Origin: an uncultured Acetatifactor sp.
GTDB taxonomy: Bacteria > Bacillota > Clostridia > Lachnospirales > Lachnospiraceae
Length of the DNA: 52,098 bases
Assembly (NCBI GenBank): GCA_947625255.1
Contig: CANQNT010000022.1
Location: 1-52,098, forward strand
Direction: 5' to 3'
The notes under the pieces were generated by a model, which was not told the DNA's origin, made no database searches, and saw only the letters and a program-made list of their open reading frames with translations. The first letter of the stretch is position 1, and the number at the start of each line of letters is the position of its first letter. This document shows, piece by piece, positions 1 to 9,662 of this stretch. The translations under genes and the position numbers were made by a program.

Positions 1-78
1 CAGCCGACGGAGGTAGTCCGCCGCTTTCTCTCCGCGCTGGAGACGGTGCTGTCCGCTCCGGGAGAAAATGCCCGGTAG
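1..78 (+). CDS. 3' end of an unidentified gene (partial)
   Basis: An open frame enters from the left edge and ends at TAG (76-78), giving 25 C-terminal residues rich in Val, Arg, Leu and Ala that look helical. It is followed 27 nt later by a strong terminator, which supports it being the end of a real transcription unit. The fragment is too short to assign a family. Confidence 0.5.
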   Translation, partial: QPTEVVRRFLSALETVLSAPGENAR

Positions 79-104
79 TAACCTGAAGTTAGAACCAGCC
101 AACC

Positions 105-138
105 AATCGAGACTTCTTCGGAAGTCTCGATTTTCTTA
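105..138 (+). terminator. Rho-independent terminator, TTCG tetraloop
   Basis: A perfect 12-bp stem (AATCGAGACTTC / GAAGTCTCGATT) closes a TTCG loop and is followed by TTCTT. It ends the partial upstream gene. The same ACCAATCG-GACTTCT core recurs near 1397, 3613 and 12925. Confidence 0.85.
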
Positions 139-171
139 TAATATTCACATAAGGACGAAAAGGAGGCTCGT

Positions 172-1332
172 ATGAACTCATTTACATACCGTTACCCCGT
201 GACGGTCTATTTCGGGGAAAATGCGACGGAAAAGAATCTTCCCGCAGAGCTGTCGAGGGTCGGCAAAAACGTGATGCTCGCCTACGGAGGCGGCTCGGTC
301 AAAAGAAACGGCGTCTACGACGAACTGATGGGGCTTCTCACCGCCGCCGGGAAGAATGTCACGGAATTTTCCGGCATCATGTCGAACCCCACCTACGCCA
401 AGGTGCAGGAGGGAGCGCGGCTTGCCCGCGAGAATGAGATCGACTTCATCCTGGCCGTGGGCGGCGGCAGCGTCATCGACTGCTGCAAGGTCGTTTCTGC
501 GCAGGCAAAAACCGACGCCGATCTGTGGGAGTTGGAAACCGTGCAGCACGGCGGCCCCACGGAGCTTATCCCGATGGGCGCGGTGGTGACGGCCTTCGGC
601 ACCGGCGCGGAGATGAACAACGGCGCAGTCATCACGAATGATGAGAAGAAGGTCAAGGGCCCGCTGTGGGGCGCGTTTTACGACTTTGCCGTTCTCGACC
701 CGGCGTATACCATGACTATGCCGATGGGTCAGGTCATCTCCGGCTCCTTTGACGCGCTCTCCCACTGCATGGAGACCTACATGGGCGCGCCACGGGAAAC
801 AAATCTCTCCGACGAGATAAACGAAGCCTGTCAGCGCAATATCATCCGCAATCTCCGGGCGACGCTGAATGATCCGCAGGACATCAAGGCTCGGAGCGAG
901 CTTGTGTGGGCGGCGGCCATGGGCGAAAACGGAATGCTCAAAATCGGCAAGGTCACGGATTTTCAGGCGCACATGCTGGAGCATCAACTCGGAGCTTACA
1001 CCGACTGCAATCACGGGCAGGGGCTTGCGGTGATCCAGCCCGTCCTCTACCGCCACATGCTTCCCGAAGCCGCGCCGCAGTTTGCCCGCCTCGCCGTGAA
1101 TGTCTGGGGCGTAGACCCCGCCGGCAAGACGGAGGCGGAACTCGCCGAAGCCTTTGTAGACGCTCTCACGTCGTTTGTCAAAGAAGTCGGCCTGCCGGCG
1201 ACGTTTACCGAAATGGGCATTCCGACCGACACGGATTATAAGGCTGTCGCGGACAGCACCGTCCTCACCGGCGGCTGCTGCAAGACATTCACAGGGGACG
1301 AGCTGCTCAACGTCCTCCGGGAGTGTATATAG
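172..1332 (+). CDS. Iron-containing alcohol dehydrogenase (butanol dehydrogenase/YqhD type)
   Basis: The 386-aa product is a full-length group III (Fe-dependent) alcohol dehydrogenase, a cytosolic enzyme that reduces aldehydes with NAD(P)H. The N-terminal Rossmann-like part carries the family GGGS cofactor signature twice (near residues 40 and 97), the second followed by IDCCK. The C-terminal helical half has the metal-ligand motifs DALSHCMETY and, further on, HMLEHQLG with a later DCNHGQG, the expected Asp/His ligands. The start ATG at 172 follows AAAAGGAGGCTCGT, an excellent ribosome site. It sits alone between two terminators and is therefore probably monocistronic. The physiological substrate cannot be told from sequence. 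Confidence 0.93.
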   Translation: MNSFTYRYPVTVYFGENATEKNLPAELSRVGKNVMLAYGGGSVKRNGVYDELMGLLTAAGKNVTEFSGIMSNPTYAKVQEGARLARENEIDFILAVGGGSVIDCCKVVSAQAKTDADLWELETVQHGGPTELIPMGAVVTAFGTGAEMNNGAVITNDEKKVKGPLWGAFYDFAVLDPAYTMTMPMGQVISGSFDALSHCMETYMGAPRETNLSDEINEACQRNIIRNLRATLNDPQDIKARSELVWAAAMGENGMLKIGKVTDFQAHMLEHQLGAYTDCNHGQGLAVIQPVLYRHMLPEAAPQFARLAVNVWGVDPAGKTEAELAEAFVDALTSFVKEVGLPATFTEMGIPTDTDYKAVADSTVLTGGCCKTFTGDELLNVLRECI

Positions 1333-1396
1333 CCGATACGCTGTTGCGGAATGAGCGCGTCGGAAAGCCAGGACTGCTTACTACAGGTTATAACTC

Positions 1397-1438
1397 ATAA
1401 ACCAATCGGGACTTCTCTCGGGGTCCCGGTTGGTTTAT
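1397..1438 (+). terminator. Terminator after the alcohol dehydrogenase
   Basis: A 16-bp stem (ATAAACCAATCGGGAC pairing with GTCCCGGTTGGTTTAT, one wobble pair) is followed by TA-rich sequence. It belongs to the same repeated terminator family seen near 105 and 3613. Confidence 0.8.
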
Positions 1439-1478
1439 TATGTTATTGTTCGATACTATTATTTTGGAGGCACAATTC

Positions 1479-3593
1479 ATGAAAAAGCTGTTGAAGTACG
1501 GATGCGCCGTTCTGGCGCTGGTGCTTGTCTTTGACCTCTGCCTCACGGCACTGAACTTCGGGCAGGCGGAGGCCGCAGGGGAAAATCCCTACTCCGATGT
1601 GCCGGACGGCGCCTGGTATTCCGACGACACCCTCTGGTGCTATGAAAACAACATCATGAGCGGCGTCGGGGACGGACGTTTTGACCCGGACGCTCCCATG
1701 AACCGCGCCATGCTGGTGACGGTCCTCTACCGCGCAGAAGGCACTCCTGCCGTGACGGACGCACCCACCTTCCCGGACGTGTCCGCAGGACAGTGGTATT
1801 TCGACGCAGTGGCATGGGCCGCGAAAAACGGAGTAGTGGACGGTTACGCCGACGGCAATTTTGGTCCGACCGACAGACTCACCCGCGAGCAGGCTGTCAC
1901 CATCCTCTGGCGATACGCCGAAAAGCCGGACGCAGGAACTTCCACCGGCTTTGCGGACGAGAGCGAGATCGCGGGCTACGCTCTCTCTGCCGTGGCATGG
2001 GCCAAGGAGAACGATGTTGTAGGCGGCGTGGGAAATAACCAATTTGCCCCAAAGGACGGCATTACCCGCGCGCAGGCCGCCGCCATTCTCGCCCGGCTTC
2101 TGAGAGGCGGACAGGACGAGCCCGCTCCGTCTGCCGGTCCCTCCGAGCCCGCCGAAACCGACGGGAACGGGGTCCTTGTCGTATACTTCTCCGCTACCGA
2201 CAACACCCGGAGAGTGGCGCAGACTATCGCGGAAACCCTCGGAGCAGACATCTTTGAGCTTGTTCCGACCGAGCCCTACACCTCCGCCGACCTGGACTGG
2301 ACAGACCCGAACAGCCGGGTATCCCGCGAGCATAACGACGCGAGCCTCCGGAATGTGGCGCTGGTAAACGCCGTCCCGGAGAATTGGGACAACTACGGCA
2401 CCGTCTTTGTCGGCTACCCGATATGGTGGGGCGGGGCGGCGTGGCCGGTGAACGGGTTTGTCACCGCCAACGACTTCACCGGCAAGACGGTCATACCGTT
2501 CTGCACCTCATCAAGCTCCGGCATGGGCTCGAGCGGGGCTGGCCTTGCGGCACTTGCGGGAGAGGGCGACTGGCAGGACGGTCGGAGGTTCCAATCCGGG
2601 GCCTCGGAGACAACCGTGACCGAGTGGGTCGCGAGCCTTGATTTGACTCCCGCTGTGCCCGCCGATCCAACCGCGCCCACTGCTCCCACCACTCCCACTG
2701 AGCCGGAGGATGGCACAAGCGTCGTCTACTTCACTTCAGACATCAGCTCCGAAGGTATGCTCGCGGTATATAAGGCTCTCGGCTGGACGCCCACCGGGGA
2801 TGTTGCAGTGAAGCTCTCCACCGGCGAGCCGCCCGCAAGCAACTATCTGCGCCCCGAGCTCATCGAGGGAGTCGTCAAAGAAGTGAACGGCACTATCGTC
2901 GAGTGCAACACCGCCTACGGCGGTTCCCGCTCCGAGACCGCCATGCACTATCAGGTGGCGGAGGACCACGGGTTTACGGCTATTGCCAACGTGGACATTC
3001 TGGATGCGGACGGAAGCATGGAGCTGCCCGTAGACGGCGAGGGTGCGGATACCGTGCTCTCCTCCAACCTCGTGGGCTCCCACTTCGCCGACTACGATTC
3101 TTATGTGGTGCTCTCCCACTTCAAGGGTCACGCCATGGCCGGCTTCGGCGGAGCGATAAAGAACATATCCATCGGTCTCGGCTCAAAGGAGGGCAAATGC
3201 CTCATCCACACCGGAGGCCGCAGTCACACCTCCCCATGGGGCGGCGATCAGACTGCCTTCACCGAGTCGATGGCCGAGGCGGGTAAGTCCGTTTCTGATT
3301 ACCTCGGCGAGGGCGAGAGGATAATCTACATCAGCGTCCTCAACAACATCTCCATCGACTGTGACTGCAACGGCAACCCCGCGGAGCCGGACATACACGA
3401 CATCGGCATCCTCGCTTCCACCGACCCGGTGGCCATCGACCAGGCGGCATACGACCTCTGCAAGGCGGCCGAGGGCAGCGAGAGCCTGATGCAGAGAATT
3501 GACCGGCAGAACGGTCTCCATACCTTGGAGCACGCGGAGGAGATAGGTCTCGGCAGTCGGACCTATACTCTGACGGACATCGACCGCCAGTAA
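1479..3593 (+). CDS. SLH-anchored secreted flavodoxin-DUF362 fusion protein
   Basis: The 704-aa product begins at ATG 1479 behind TTTTGGAGG. Residues 1-31 are a signal peptide ending AEA. Three SLH repeats follow (about 34-210, each with a FxDV..WY...V.WA pattern and a G-DG-F-P turn), which in the family bind the cell-wall polymer and display the protein on the surface. Residues about 235-400 form a flavodoxin-like domain: VVYFSAT phosphate loop, GYPIWWGG and FCTSSSSG loops contacting FMN. A Pro/Thr linker leads to a DUF362 domain (about 425-700) with VECNTAYGG, FKGHAMAGFGG and the Cys-bearing DCDCNGNPAEPDIHD motif. A paralogue without SLH repeats lies at 8052-9632. An extracytoplasmic flavin/metal redox role is inferred. 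Which partner supplies electrons is unknown. Confidence 0.85.
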   Translation: MKKLLKYGCAVLALVLVFDLCLTALNFGQAEAAGENPYSDVPDGAWYSDDTLWCYENNIMSGVGDGRFDPDAPMNRAMLVTVLYRAEGTPAVTDAPTFPDVSAGQWYFDAVAWAAKNGVVDGYADGNFGPTDRLTREQAVTILWRYAEKPDAGTSTGFADESEIAGYALSAVAWAKENDVVGGVGNNQFAPKDGITRAQAAAILARLLRGGQDEPAPSAGPSEPAETDGNGVLVVYFSATDNTRRVAQTIAETLGADIFELVPTEPYTSADLDWTDPNSRVSREHNDASLRNVALVNAVPENWDNYGTVFVGYPIWWGGAAWPVNGFVTANDFTGKTVIPFCTSSSSGMGSSGAGLAALAGEGDWQDGRRFQSGASETTVTEWVASLDLTPAVPADPTAPTAPTTPTEPEDGTSVVYFTSDISSEGMLAVYKALGWTPTGDVAVKLSTGEPPASNYLRPELIEGVVKEVNGTIVECNTAYGGSRSETAMHYQVAEDHGFTAIANVDILDADGSMELPVDGEGADTVLSSNLVGSHFADYDSYVVLSHFKGHAMAGFGGAIKNISIGLGSKEGKCLIHTGGRSHTSPWGGDQTAFTESMAEAGKSVSDYLGEGERIIYISVLNNISIDCDCNGNPAEPDIHDIGILASTDPVAIDQAAYDLCKAAEGSESLMQRIDRQNGLHTLEHAEEIGLGSRTYTLTDIDRQ

Positions 3594-3612
3594 TAACCAC
3601 AGGTAACAACTC

Positions 3613-3658
3613 ATAAACCAATCGGGACTTCTCTTGAGGTCCCGATTGATTTATCATG
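3613..3658 (+). terminator. Terminator after the SLH-flavodoxin gene
   Basis: The stem ATAAACCAATCGGGAC / GTCCCGATTGATTTAT (3613-3654) is nearly identical to the one at 1397. The alternative ATG of the next gene (3656) lies directly after it, one reason to prefer a later start for that gene. Confidence 0.75.
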
Positions 3659-3682
3659 AGATATGTAAAGGAGGATGCGGCA

Positions 3683-4129
3683 TTGGAACAGGCGGTATTT
3701 ACAACGCTCACCATGGTCCGGGACGGAGCCGGGAACGTCCTTCTTCAAAATCGGCAAGGCGTCCCATGGCCGGGGCTGGCATTTCCCGGAGGACATGTCG
3801 AGCCGGGAGAGGCGTTTACCGAGGCCGCCCTGCGGGAGGTTTACGAGGAGACAGGGCTTGTCCTTGACGATATACGGCTCTGCGGCGTCAAGCAGTTCAC
3901 AAGAGACGACGGCAGCCGGTATGTGATCCTGCTCTACCGCGCCGCCAGCTTCCACGGCCGGCTCAGATCCTCCCCGGAGGGAGAGGTCATGTGGGCGCCG
4001 AGGGACGGGCTGGAACGTCTGCCCTTTGCACGGGACATGGCGGCACTGCTCCCGGTCTTTGAGCGAGACGACATAAACGAATTTACTTACTGCGAAGAAG
4101 GCAAAAAATGGACAAACAAGCTGCTTTGA
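3683..4129 (+). CDS. Nudix hydrolase (MutT-like)
   Basis: A 148-aa cytosolic Nudix protein. The catalytic box is complete: GGHVEPGEAFTEAALREVYEE followed by TGL fits GX5EX7REUXEEXGU and binds the divalent metal that activates water for diphosphate hydrolysis. Such enzymes clear oxidised or non-canonical nucleotides; the substrate is not predictable. I prefer TTG 3683 over ATG 3656 because AAAGGAGG sits at the right distance upstream of the TTG, whereas the ATG lies in the preceding terminator. The 3' end overlaps the next gene by 22 nt, implying co-transcription with the large esterase gene. Confidence 0.88.
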   Translation: MEQAVFTTLTMVRDGAGNVLLQNRQGVPWPGLAFPGGHVEPGEAFTEAALREVYEETGLVLDDIRLCGVKQFTRDDGSRYVILLYRAASFHGRLRSSPEGEVMWAPRDGLERLPFARDMAALLPVFERDDINEFTYCEEGKKWTNKLL

Positions 4130-7100
4130 GAAGACAGAGAAAAATAAACACGGTCATATCTATTATCGTCGCTATCTCCCTTCTTCTGGGAGCCTGCGGG
4201 GCGGCCGCCGATCCTGTCGGTCGGGAGGAACCTTCGGCGGACAGCCCCGCAGCCATCCCTGACGCCATCGAGGAGATCCCCGACGGATATTTCGAACCGG
4301 CGGAGGAACAGGGTACGCTGGAGGACCTGTACTACGACACATGGGAGTCCTTTTCCTACGAAGAGAAGACTCAGCCCCTTCAAAAGCACGCGGTGGTATA
4401 TCTGCCCTACGGATACGACGAAAACCAAAGGTACGACGTCTTCTACCTGATGCACGGCGGCTGGGGCAACGAGAACCAGACCTTGGGGACGCCGGGCTCT
4501 CCTTCCTCATTCAAGAACGTCATAGACAACGCCATTGAAAACGGAGACTTCGGGCCACTCATCATCGTCTGCCCCACCTACAACAACACCTCCCCGGAGG
4601 ACAGCGCCAGCTTCTCACTTGCGCTTCAGCTGAATCAGAACCTTCACCGTGAGCTTATAAACGACCTTCTTCCGGCGGTGGAGGGCAGATACAGCACATA
4701 CGCCGAGGGTAAGTCCGCCTCTGAGCTCATAGCCGCCCGGGACCATCGAGGTTTTGGAGGTTTCTCGATGGGCAGCGTCGCTACATGGAGGACCTTCCAG
4801 AACTGCATGGACTACTTCCGCTGGTACCTCCCCATGAGCTGCGGGACCACGCTTGACGACGACAACATCTTTGCCGCCGCCGAGGGCAGAGAGCCGGAGG
4901 ACTTCTTCGTCTTTATCATGACCGGCACCGATGATTTTGCCTATTCCTATGTAGAGAACCGAGTGGAGAAAATGCGCCAGTCCGATTTGTTCAGCGAGAA
5001 TATCAACTTCGCTTACCGGACAAAGGAAGGTTACACCCACGGAGGCATAGCCTCCATGGAGTATACCTACAACGGTCTCAAGGCGTTTTTCGGAGGGGCG
5101 CAGTCCTCTCCCGCCGCTGCGTCCGCCGCATACACGGCGGACACGCCTATTGATGACGTGATGACCGACCCGGTGTTCGGCGATTACGGGCGGCTCATCT
5201 TCCCCGTGGACGAGGGGTATTGGAGCGGGGACACGCTGGGCGCGCTTCGCCTCACATGGTATAATTATATCGACCCAGACAAGACGGTGGAGATATGCAA
5301 TTACATGAGGAATCACGCCGCCGCGGGGGACGTCATTTTCTACGACATCTATTCGGAGGACGAGAAGGCCGCCGACCCAGCAAAGCGCGATACCGGTCTG
5401 TTCTTCTTCAGGGGTGAACCGGGAGCACGGTTTGCGGTCTGCAACGCCGGCGGCGGATTTGCCTATGTCGGCGCGATGCACGACAGCTTTCCCCACGCGT
5501 TGGAGCTTTCCAAAATGGGCTACAACGCCTTCGCCCTCATCTACCGCCCCGGCTGGGACACGGCAATAGAGGATCTGGCCCGCGCCGTCAGCTTCATCTT
5601 CGACCACGCCGAGGAGCTTCAGGTGGACACCTCCTGCTACTCCGTCTGGGGCGGCAGCGCCGGGGCGCGGATGGCCGCCGAGCTCGGCACTTACGGGCCG
5701 GGGTATTTCGGAAGCGGCGACCTCCCAAAACCCGGAACCGTAATAATACAGTACACCGGCCACACGGACTATTCCGAAGACGACCCACCGACATACGCCT
5801 GCGTCGGCACCTCGGACGGTATAGCGAACTGGCGCACGATGCAGAACCGGCTGAACGAGATGTCTGCTCTCGGTATCCCCACGGAGTTTCACGCCTACGA
5901 GGGACTGCCCCACGGCTTCGGGCTCGGTACGGGAACGGTCGCCGAGGGATGGATAAACGACGCCGTCGCCTTCTGGGAAAATCAGATGGCGGCGGGCGGA
6001 CTTGTCCGGGAGCAGATATTGGACGGCTCCGACGGATCTATACATTACAGCTATATCCTGCCCGACGGCTACGACCCCGCGCAAAAATATCCTCTTGTGA
6101 TGGCCATGCCGGGGTACGGGCAGATGTGGTTCGGCGAGGACTCCTCGGGAAGCAACATAGATTGGAACGGGTTCCGTAACTGGGCGTGTCTTGACGAGCC
6201 TGTGATAGTGGTCTCTGCGCAGCTCGAGGACTGGAACGACAGGTCCGCGCGGCAGGCTAACGAGCTCGCGGAATACTTTATTGATAATTTCTCCGTGGAT
6301 ATAAACCGCGTCTACGCCGCCGGATACTCGGCGGGCGGCGAGACCATGTCCCGCGCAGTATCCATGAGGCCCGACCTCTACGCCGCATACCTCCACGTCT
6401 CATCGCAGTGGGACGGAGATTATGCGCCTCTCGCGGAAAACCGGGTAGCGGTCTACATCTTCATGGGCGAGGACGACGAGTACTACGGCTCCCGGCGCGC
6501 AAGAGACGCCTATGCGGGGCTCACGGGGGCTTACCGCGCGGCGGGAATGACGGAAAGCGAGATCAATGAGCTCATCGTCCTCAATATCCCCGATGCCGAC
6601 TGGTTCAGCGAACGCGGCGTCACAAATCAGCACGGCGGCGGAAACCTCATCTTTGAGGACATGAGCGTCCTTGAGTGGATAATCGGTAACGGAGCGCCGC
6701 ATTTTCGGGACGTTCCGGCGGTCTCCGAGTATGCCGAGGCGGTAAGGTACGTCTATGAACACGGCCTTATGGCGGGCACGGGGACGGATACCTTCTCGCC
6801 CGACGCACCCCTGTCCCGCGCTATGATAGTCACCATCCTCCACCGGGCGGAGGGAAGCCCGGAAGCGCCCGCGGCAGACTTTAGTGACGTGCCCGGCGAT
6901 ACATGGTACAGCGAAGCCGTCGACTGGGCAGCGGAGCGCGGAATAGTTTACGGGGTAGGCGGAGGGCGCTTCGCCCCGGAGGATGCACTGACGCACCAAC
7001 AGCTTGATTTGATTCTGTCCCGTTTTTCCTGGGACGGCACCGGCGTTTGGGACTCACGGGGAGACAACACAACAGTGACACGCGGGGAGGCGGCACAGAG

Positions 7101-8037
7101 ACTTATGGAATACTTTGAAAATCGTGACACGGCGGCGAAGCCGCACCTCGGAGACCTGCCGGAGGCGTATTCCTACGGCGAGTGGTCCTTTGAACTGATG
7201 GGGAAGAAGCTCCCGGAGCCCAAGGACGGCGCGACGGTGCTGAACACCGCCGCAGACCCCACGGACATACAGGTGCTCTACCTCTGGGAGGAGGGCAACG
7301 TCCCGGCGGTGACGGATTTCACCCCCGGCATGACCGGCTACTTCGACAATTGGGACTTCCGCCCCTATGTAACTGCCATCCCCGTTCGGGACGGCGTGAC
7401 GCCCAAGGGCGCGGTGGTGCTGATGGCCGGAGGAGCCTATCAGTTCCGAGGAAACTACACCGATTCCCTGCCCGTGGCCGACGCGCTCCGGGAGCTGGGG
7501 TTTGTGACATTCATCGTGGATTACCGCCTCCGTCCCTACAATCAGGAGGAGGGCGCGCTGGATGTGGCGCGGGCCGTGCGCTGGATTCGGAAAAACGCGG
7601 ACGTGTACGGCTTCGACCCTGACAACATCGCCGTCATGGGCTTCTCGGCGGGAGGCATTCAGGCGGGTGAGTTCCTGATGCACTACGACGAGGACGTGAC
7701 CGGCGACGCGCTCGACCCGGAGTATATTCCCGACGAGCTGGACAAGGTGCCTGCCCACGCCACTGCCTGCGGTATGATATATGCCTTTTACGGCCGCCTC
7801 AGCGTCGGCAACATGGACCCGGACTGGCTCAGAAGCGGCGACCTTCCGCCTACCTTCTACTGCTACGGCACCGAGGACCCCTTCTATCGGCAGTTTGAAC
7901 AGCAGTACGCCGTTCTGGAGTGCATGGGGCACCCGGTGGATAGAGTCGTATTGCAGGACTGGCCGCACGGCTTCGGCGCCGCGGGCGGCTGGGTCGGGAC
8001 CTACGCCGACTGGCTTGAAAGCGTCTGGAATTCTTAA
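4108..8037 (+). CDS. Giant lipoprotein with four alpha/beta-hydrolase (esterase) modules and SLH repeats
   Basis: The 1309-aa product has a hydrophobic N-terminus and a lipobox LGAC (Cys30), so it is probably a membrane-anchored lipoprotein. Module 1 (about 60-335) is esterase-D/feruloyl-esterase-like with nucleophile elbow GFSMGS. Module 2 (about 350-630) has GGSAG and a HGFGLG terminal motif. Module 3 (about 635-860) has GYSAGG. Two SLH repeats (about 870-985) follow. Module 4 (about 1030-1309) is BD-FAE-like with GGAYQF oxyanion loop, GFSAGG and PHGFG. Such enzymes deacylate plant polysaccharides or release ferulate; this role is inferred. It overlaps the Nudix gene and is followed by a flavodoxin lipoprotein gene 14 nt later. 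Four catalytic modules in one chain is unusual. Confidence 0.85.
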   Translation: MDKQAALRRQRKINTVISIIVAISLLLGACGAAADPVGREEPSADSPAAIPDAIEEIPDGYFEPAEEQGTLEDLYYDTWESFSYEEKTQPLQKHAVVYLPYGYDENQRYDVFYLMHGGWGNENQTLGTPGSPSSFKNVIDNAIENGDFGPLIIVCPTYNNTSPEDSASFSLALQLNQNLHRELINDLLPAVEGRYSTYAEGKSASELIAARDHRGFGGFSMGSVATWRTFQNCMDYFRWYLPMSCGTTLDDDNIFAAAEGREPEDFFVFIMTGTDDFAYSYVENRVEKMRQSDLFSENINFAYRTKEGYTHGGIASMEYTYNGLKAFFGGAQSSPAAASAAYTADTPIDDVMTDPVFGDYGRLIFPVDEGYWSGDTLGALRLTWYNYIDPDKTVEICNYMRNHAAAGDVIFYDIYSEDEKAADPAKRDTGLFFFRGEPGARFAVCNAGGGFAYVGAMHDSFPHALELSKMGYNAFALIYRPGWDTAIEDLARAVSFIFDHAEELQVDTSCYSVWGGSAGARMAAELGTYGPGYFGSGDLPKPGTVIIQYTGHTDYSEDDPPTYACVGTSDGIANWRTMQNRLNEMSALGIPTEFHAYEGLPHGFGLGTGTVAEGWINDAVAFWENQMAAGGLVREQILDGSDGSIHYSYILPDGYDPAQKYPLVMAMPGYGQMWFGEDSSGSNIDWNGFRNWACLDEPVIVVSAQLEDWNDRSARQANELAEYFIDNFSVDINRVYAAGYSAGGETMSRAVSMRPDLYAAYLHVSSQWDGDYAPLAENRVAVYIFMGEDDEYYGSRRARDAYAGLTGAYRAAGMTESEINELIVLNIPDADWFSERGVTNQHGGGNLIFEDMSVLEWIIGNGAPHFRDVPAVSEYAEAVRYVYEHGLMAGTGTDTFSPDAPLSRAMIVTILHRAEGSPEAPAADFSDVPGDTWYSEAVDWAAERGIVYGVGGGRFAPEDALTHQQLDLILSRFSWDGTGVWDSRGDNTTVTRGEAAQRLMEYFENRDTAAKPHLGDLPEAYSYGEWSFELMGKKLPEPKDGATVLNTAADPTDIQVLYLWEEGNVPAVTDFTPGMTGYFDNWDFRPYVTAIPVRDGVTPKGAVVLMAGGAYQFRGNYTDSLPVADALRELGFVTFIVDYRLRPYNQEEGALDVARAVRWIRKNADVYGFDPDNIAVMGFSAGGIQAGEFLMHYDEDVTGDALDPEYIPDELDKVPAHATACGMIYAFYGRLSVGNMDPDWLRSGDLPPTFYCYGTEDPFYRQFEQQYAVLECMGHPVDRVVLQDWPHGFGAAGGWVGTYADWLESVWNS

Positions 8038-8051
8038 AGGAGGAACTTCAC

Positions 8052-9632
8052 ATGAAAAAAGCAATCTCGATGATTCTTGTCCTCTGTCTCCTGCTGAGTC
8101 TCGCCGCCTGCGGCGGCACGGGAAAGTCGGGAAGCGGCACACCGTCCGCCCCGCCGGAGGGAACCGGTACGCCCGCCCCGTCTGCCGGAACCGACGAACC
8201 GTCCGGCACGGAGCCGTCCGAAACGCCTTCCGAAGCTCCCACCGAAACTCCCGGAACGGAGACTGCGGGAGGAAAGACGCTCGTTGTATACTTCTCCGCC
8301 ACGAACAACACCGAGGCAGTTGCAGGGTACATCGCGGACGCGGCGGGCGCGGATATATTCGAGCTTGTTCCGACCGAGCCCTACACCGCAGGCGACTTGG
8401 ACTGGACCGACCCGGACAGCCGCGTTTCCCGCGAGCATGAAGACGAGTCCCTGCGCGTAGTAGAGCTCGAAAACGCCGTCCCCGACAACTGGAGCGAATA
8501 CGATACGGTATTTGTCGGCTACCCGATATGGTGGGGCGGAGCGGCGTGGCCGGTGAACGGGTTTGTCACCTCCAACGACTTCACCGGCAAGATCGTCATA
8601 CCGTTCTGCACCTCCGCCTCCTCCGGCATGGGCGAGAGCGGCGAGCTTCTCGCGCAGATGGCCGGGACCGGCGACTGGCAGGACGGACGGCGGTTCGGCT
8701 CCGGCGTCTCCGAGGACGAGGTCGCGGAGTGGGTCGATTCCCTCGGTCTTGCTTCCGGCGGCGCGAGCATGGTCTACTTCACCTCCGACATCTCTCCGGA
8801 GGGATTGATGAAGGTCTATGAGGCGCTCGGCGTGGAGCTCACGGGCGACAATATCGCGGTGAAGCTCTCCACCGGCGAACCTCCCGCATCGAACTACCTC
8901 GACCCCGACCTCATCCGTGACCTCGTGGAGCATGTAGACGGCACTATCGTGGAGTGCAACACCGCCTACGGCGGCTCCCGCTCCGAAACGAATATGCACT
9001 ATCAGGTGGCGGAGGACCACGGCTTTACCGACCTCGGCAAGGGCTTTGTCATCATGGACGAGGACGGCGAATCGATGATCCTCCCCGTGGAGGGCGGTCA
9101 GCGTCTCACGGAGAACTATGTCGGCGCGCACTTCGGGGACTTTGACGGCTTCCTCGTGCTGTCCCACTTCAAGGGGCACATGATAGCAGGCTTCGGCGGA
9201 GCGATAAAGAACATATCCATCGGCATCGGCTCTCAGGAGGGGAAGAACCTGATACACACCGCAGGCCGCAGTCACACGAGCTGGTTCGGCGGCGAACAGG
9301 ACGCCTTCCTCGAGTCTATGGCGGACGCCGGAAAGTCGGTCGTGGACGCTCTAGATGGCAACATCCTGTTCATCAACGTAATGAACCGCCTCTCCATTGA
9401 CTGCGACTGCAACGGCCGCCCGGCCGAGCCGGACATACACGACATCGGCATTCTCGCCTCCACCGACCCGGTGGCGCTCGACCAGGCCTGCCTCGACCTC
9501 ATCTACGAGGCGGAGGGCAGCGAGAGCTTTATCCGCCGCGTTGAGGGACAGAACGGCGCTCACGTCCTCGAGGCCGGCGAGACCATCGGGCTCGGGAGCC
9601 GCACCTATCAGCTCGAAAACATAGACGAGTAA
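8052..9632 (+). CDS. Flavodoxin-DUF362 lipoprotein (paralogue of 1479-3593)
   Basis: The 526-aa product has a signal sequence with lipobox SLAAC (Cys20), then a Pro/Thr/Glu-rich linker (about 24-74). A flavodoxin domain (about 75-235; VVYFSAT, GYPIWWGG, FCTSASSG) and a DUF362 domain (about 240-526; VECNTAYGG, FKGHMIAGFGG, DCDCNGRPAEPDIHD) follow. It closely matches the second and third parts of the protein at 1479-3593 but is tethered by lipid instead of SLH repeats. The start is ATG 8052 with AAAGGAGG upstream, 14 nt after the esterase gene, so the two are likely one operon. An extracytoplasmic redox role is an inference. Confidence 0.85.
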   Translation: MKKAISMILVLCLLLSLAACGGTGKSGSGTPSAPPEGTGTPAPSAGTDEPSGTEPSETPSEAPTETPGTETAGGKTLVVYFSATNNTEAVAGYIADAAGADIFELVPTEPYTAGDLDWTDPDSRVSREHEDESLRVVELENAVPDNWSEYDTVFVGYPIWWGGAAWPVNGFVTSNDFTGKIVIPFCTSASSGMGESGELLAQMAGTGDWQDGRRFGSGVSEDEVAEWVDSLGLASGGASMVYFTSDISPEGLMKVYEALGVELTGDNIAVKLSTGEPPASNYLDPDLIRDLVEHVDGTIVECNTAYGGSRSETNMHYQVAEDHGFTDLGKGFVIMDEDGESMILPVEGGQRLTENYVGAHFGDFDGFLVLSHFKGHMIAGFGGAIKNISIGIGSQEGKNLIHTAGRSHTSWFGGEQDAFLESMADAGKSVVDALDGNILFINVMNRLSIDCDCNGRPAEPDIHDIGILASTDPVALDQACLDLIYEAEGSESFIRRVEGQNGAHVLEAGETIGLGSRTYQLENIDE

Positions 9633-9662
9633 AATTCAGACTCAAGAAAGGAGTGACAGGGC

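Noticed and set aside
6400..8142. Long - strand frames opposite the esterase gene
   Set aside because: Typical antisense shadows in GC-rich coding sequence; the + strand frame has signal peptide, domains and motifs.
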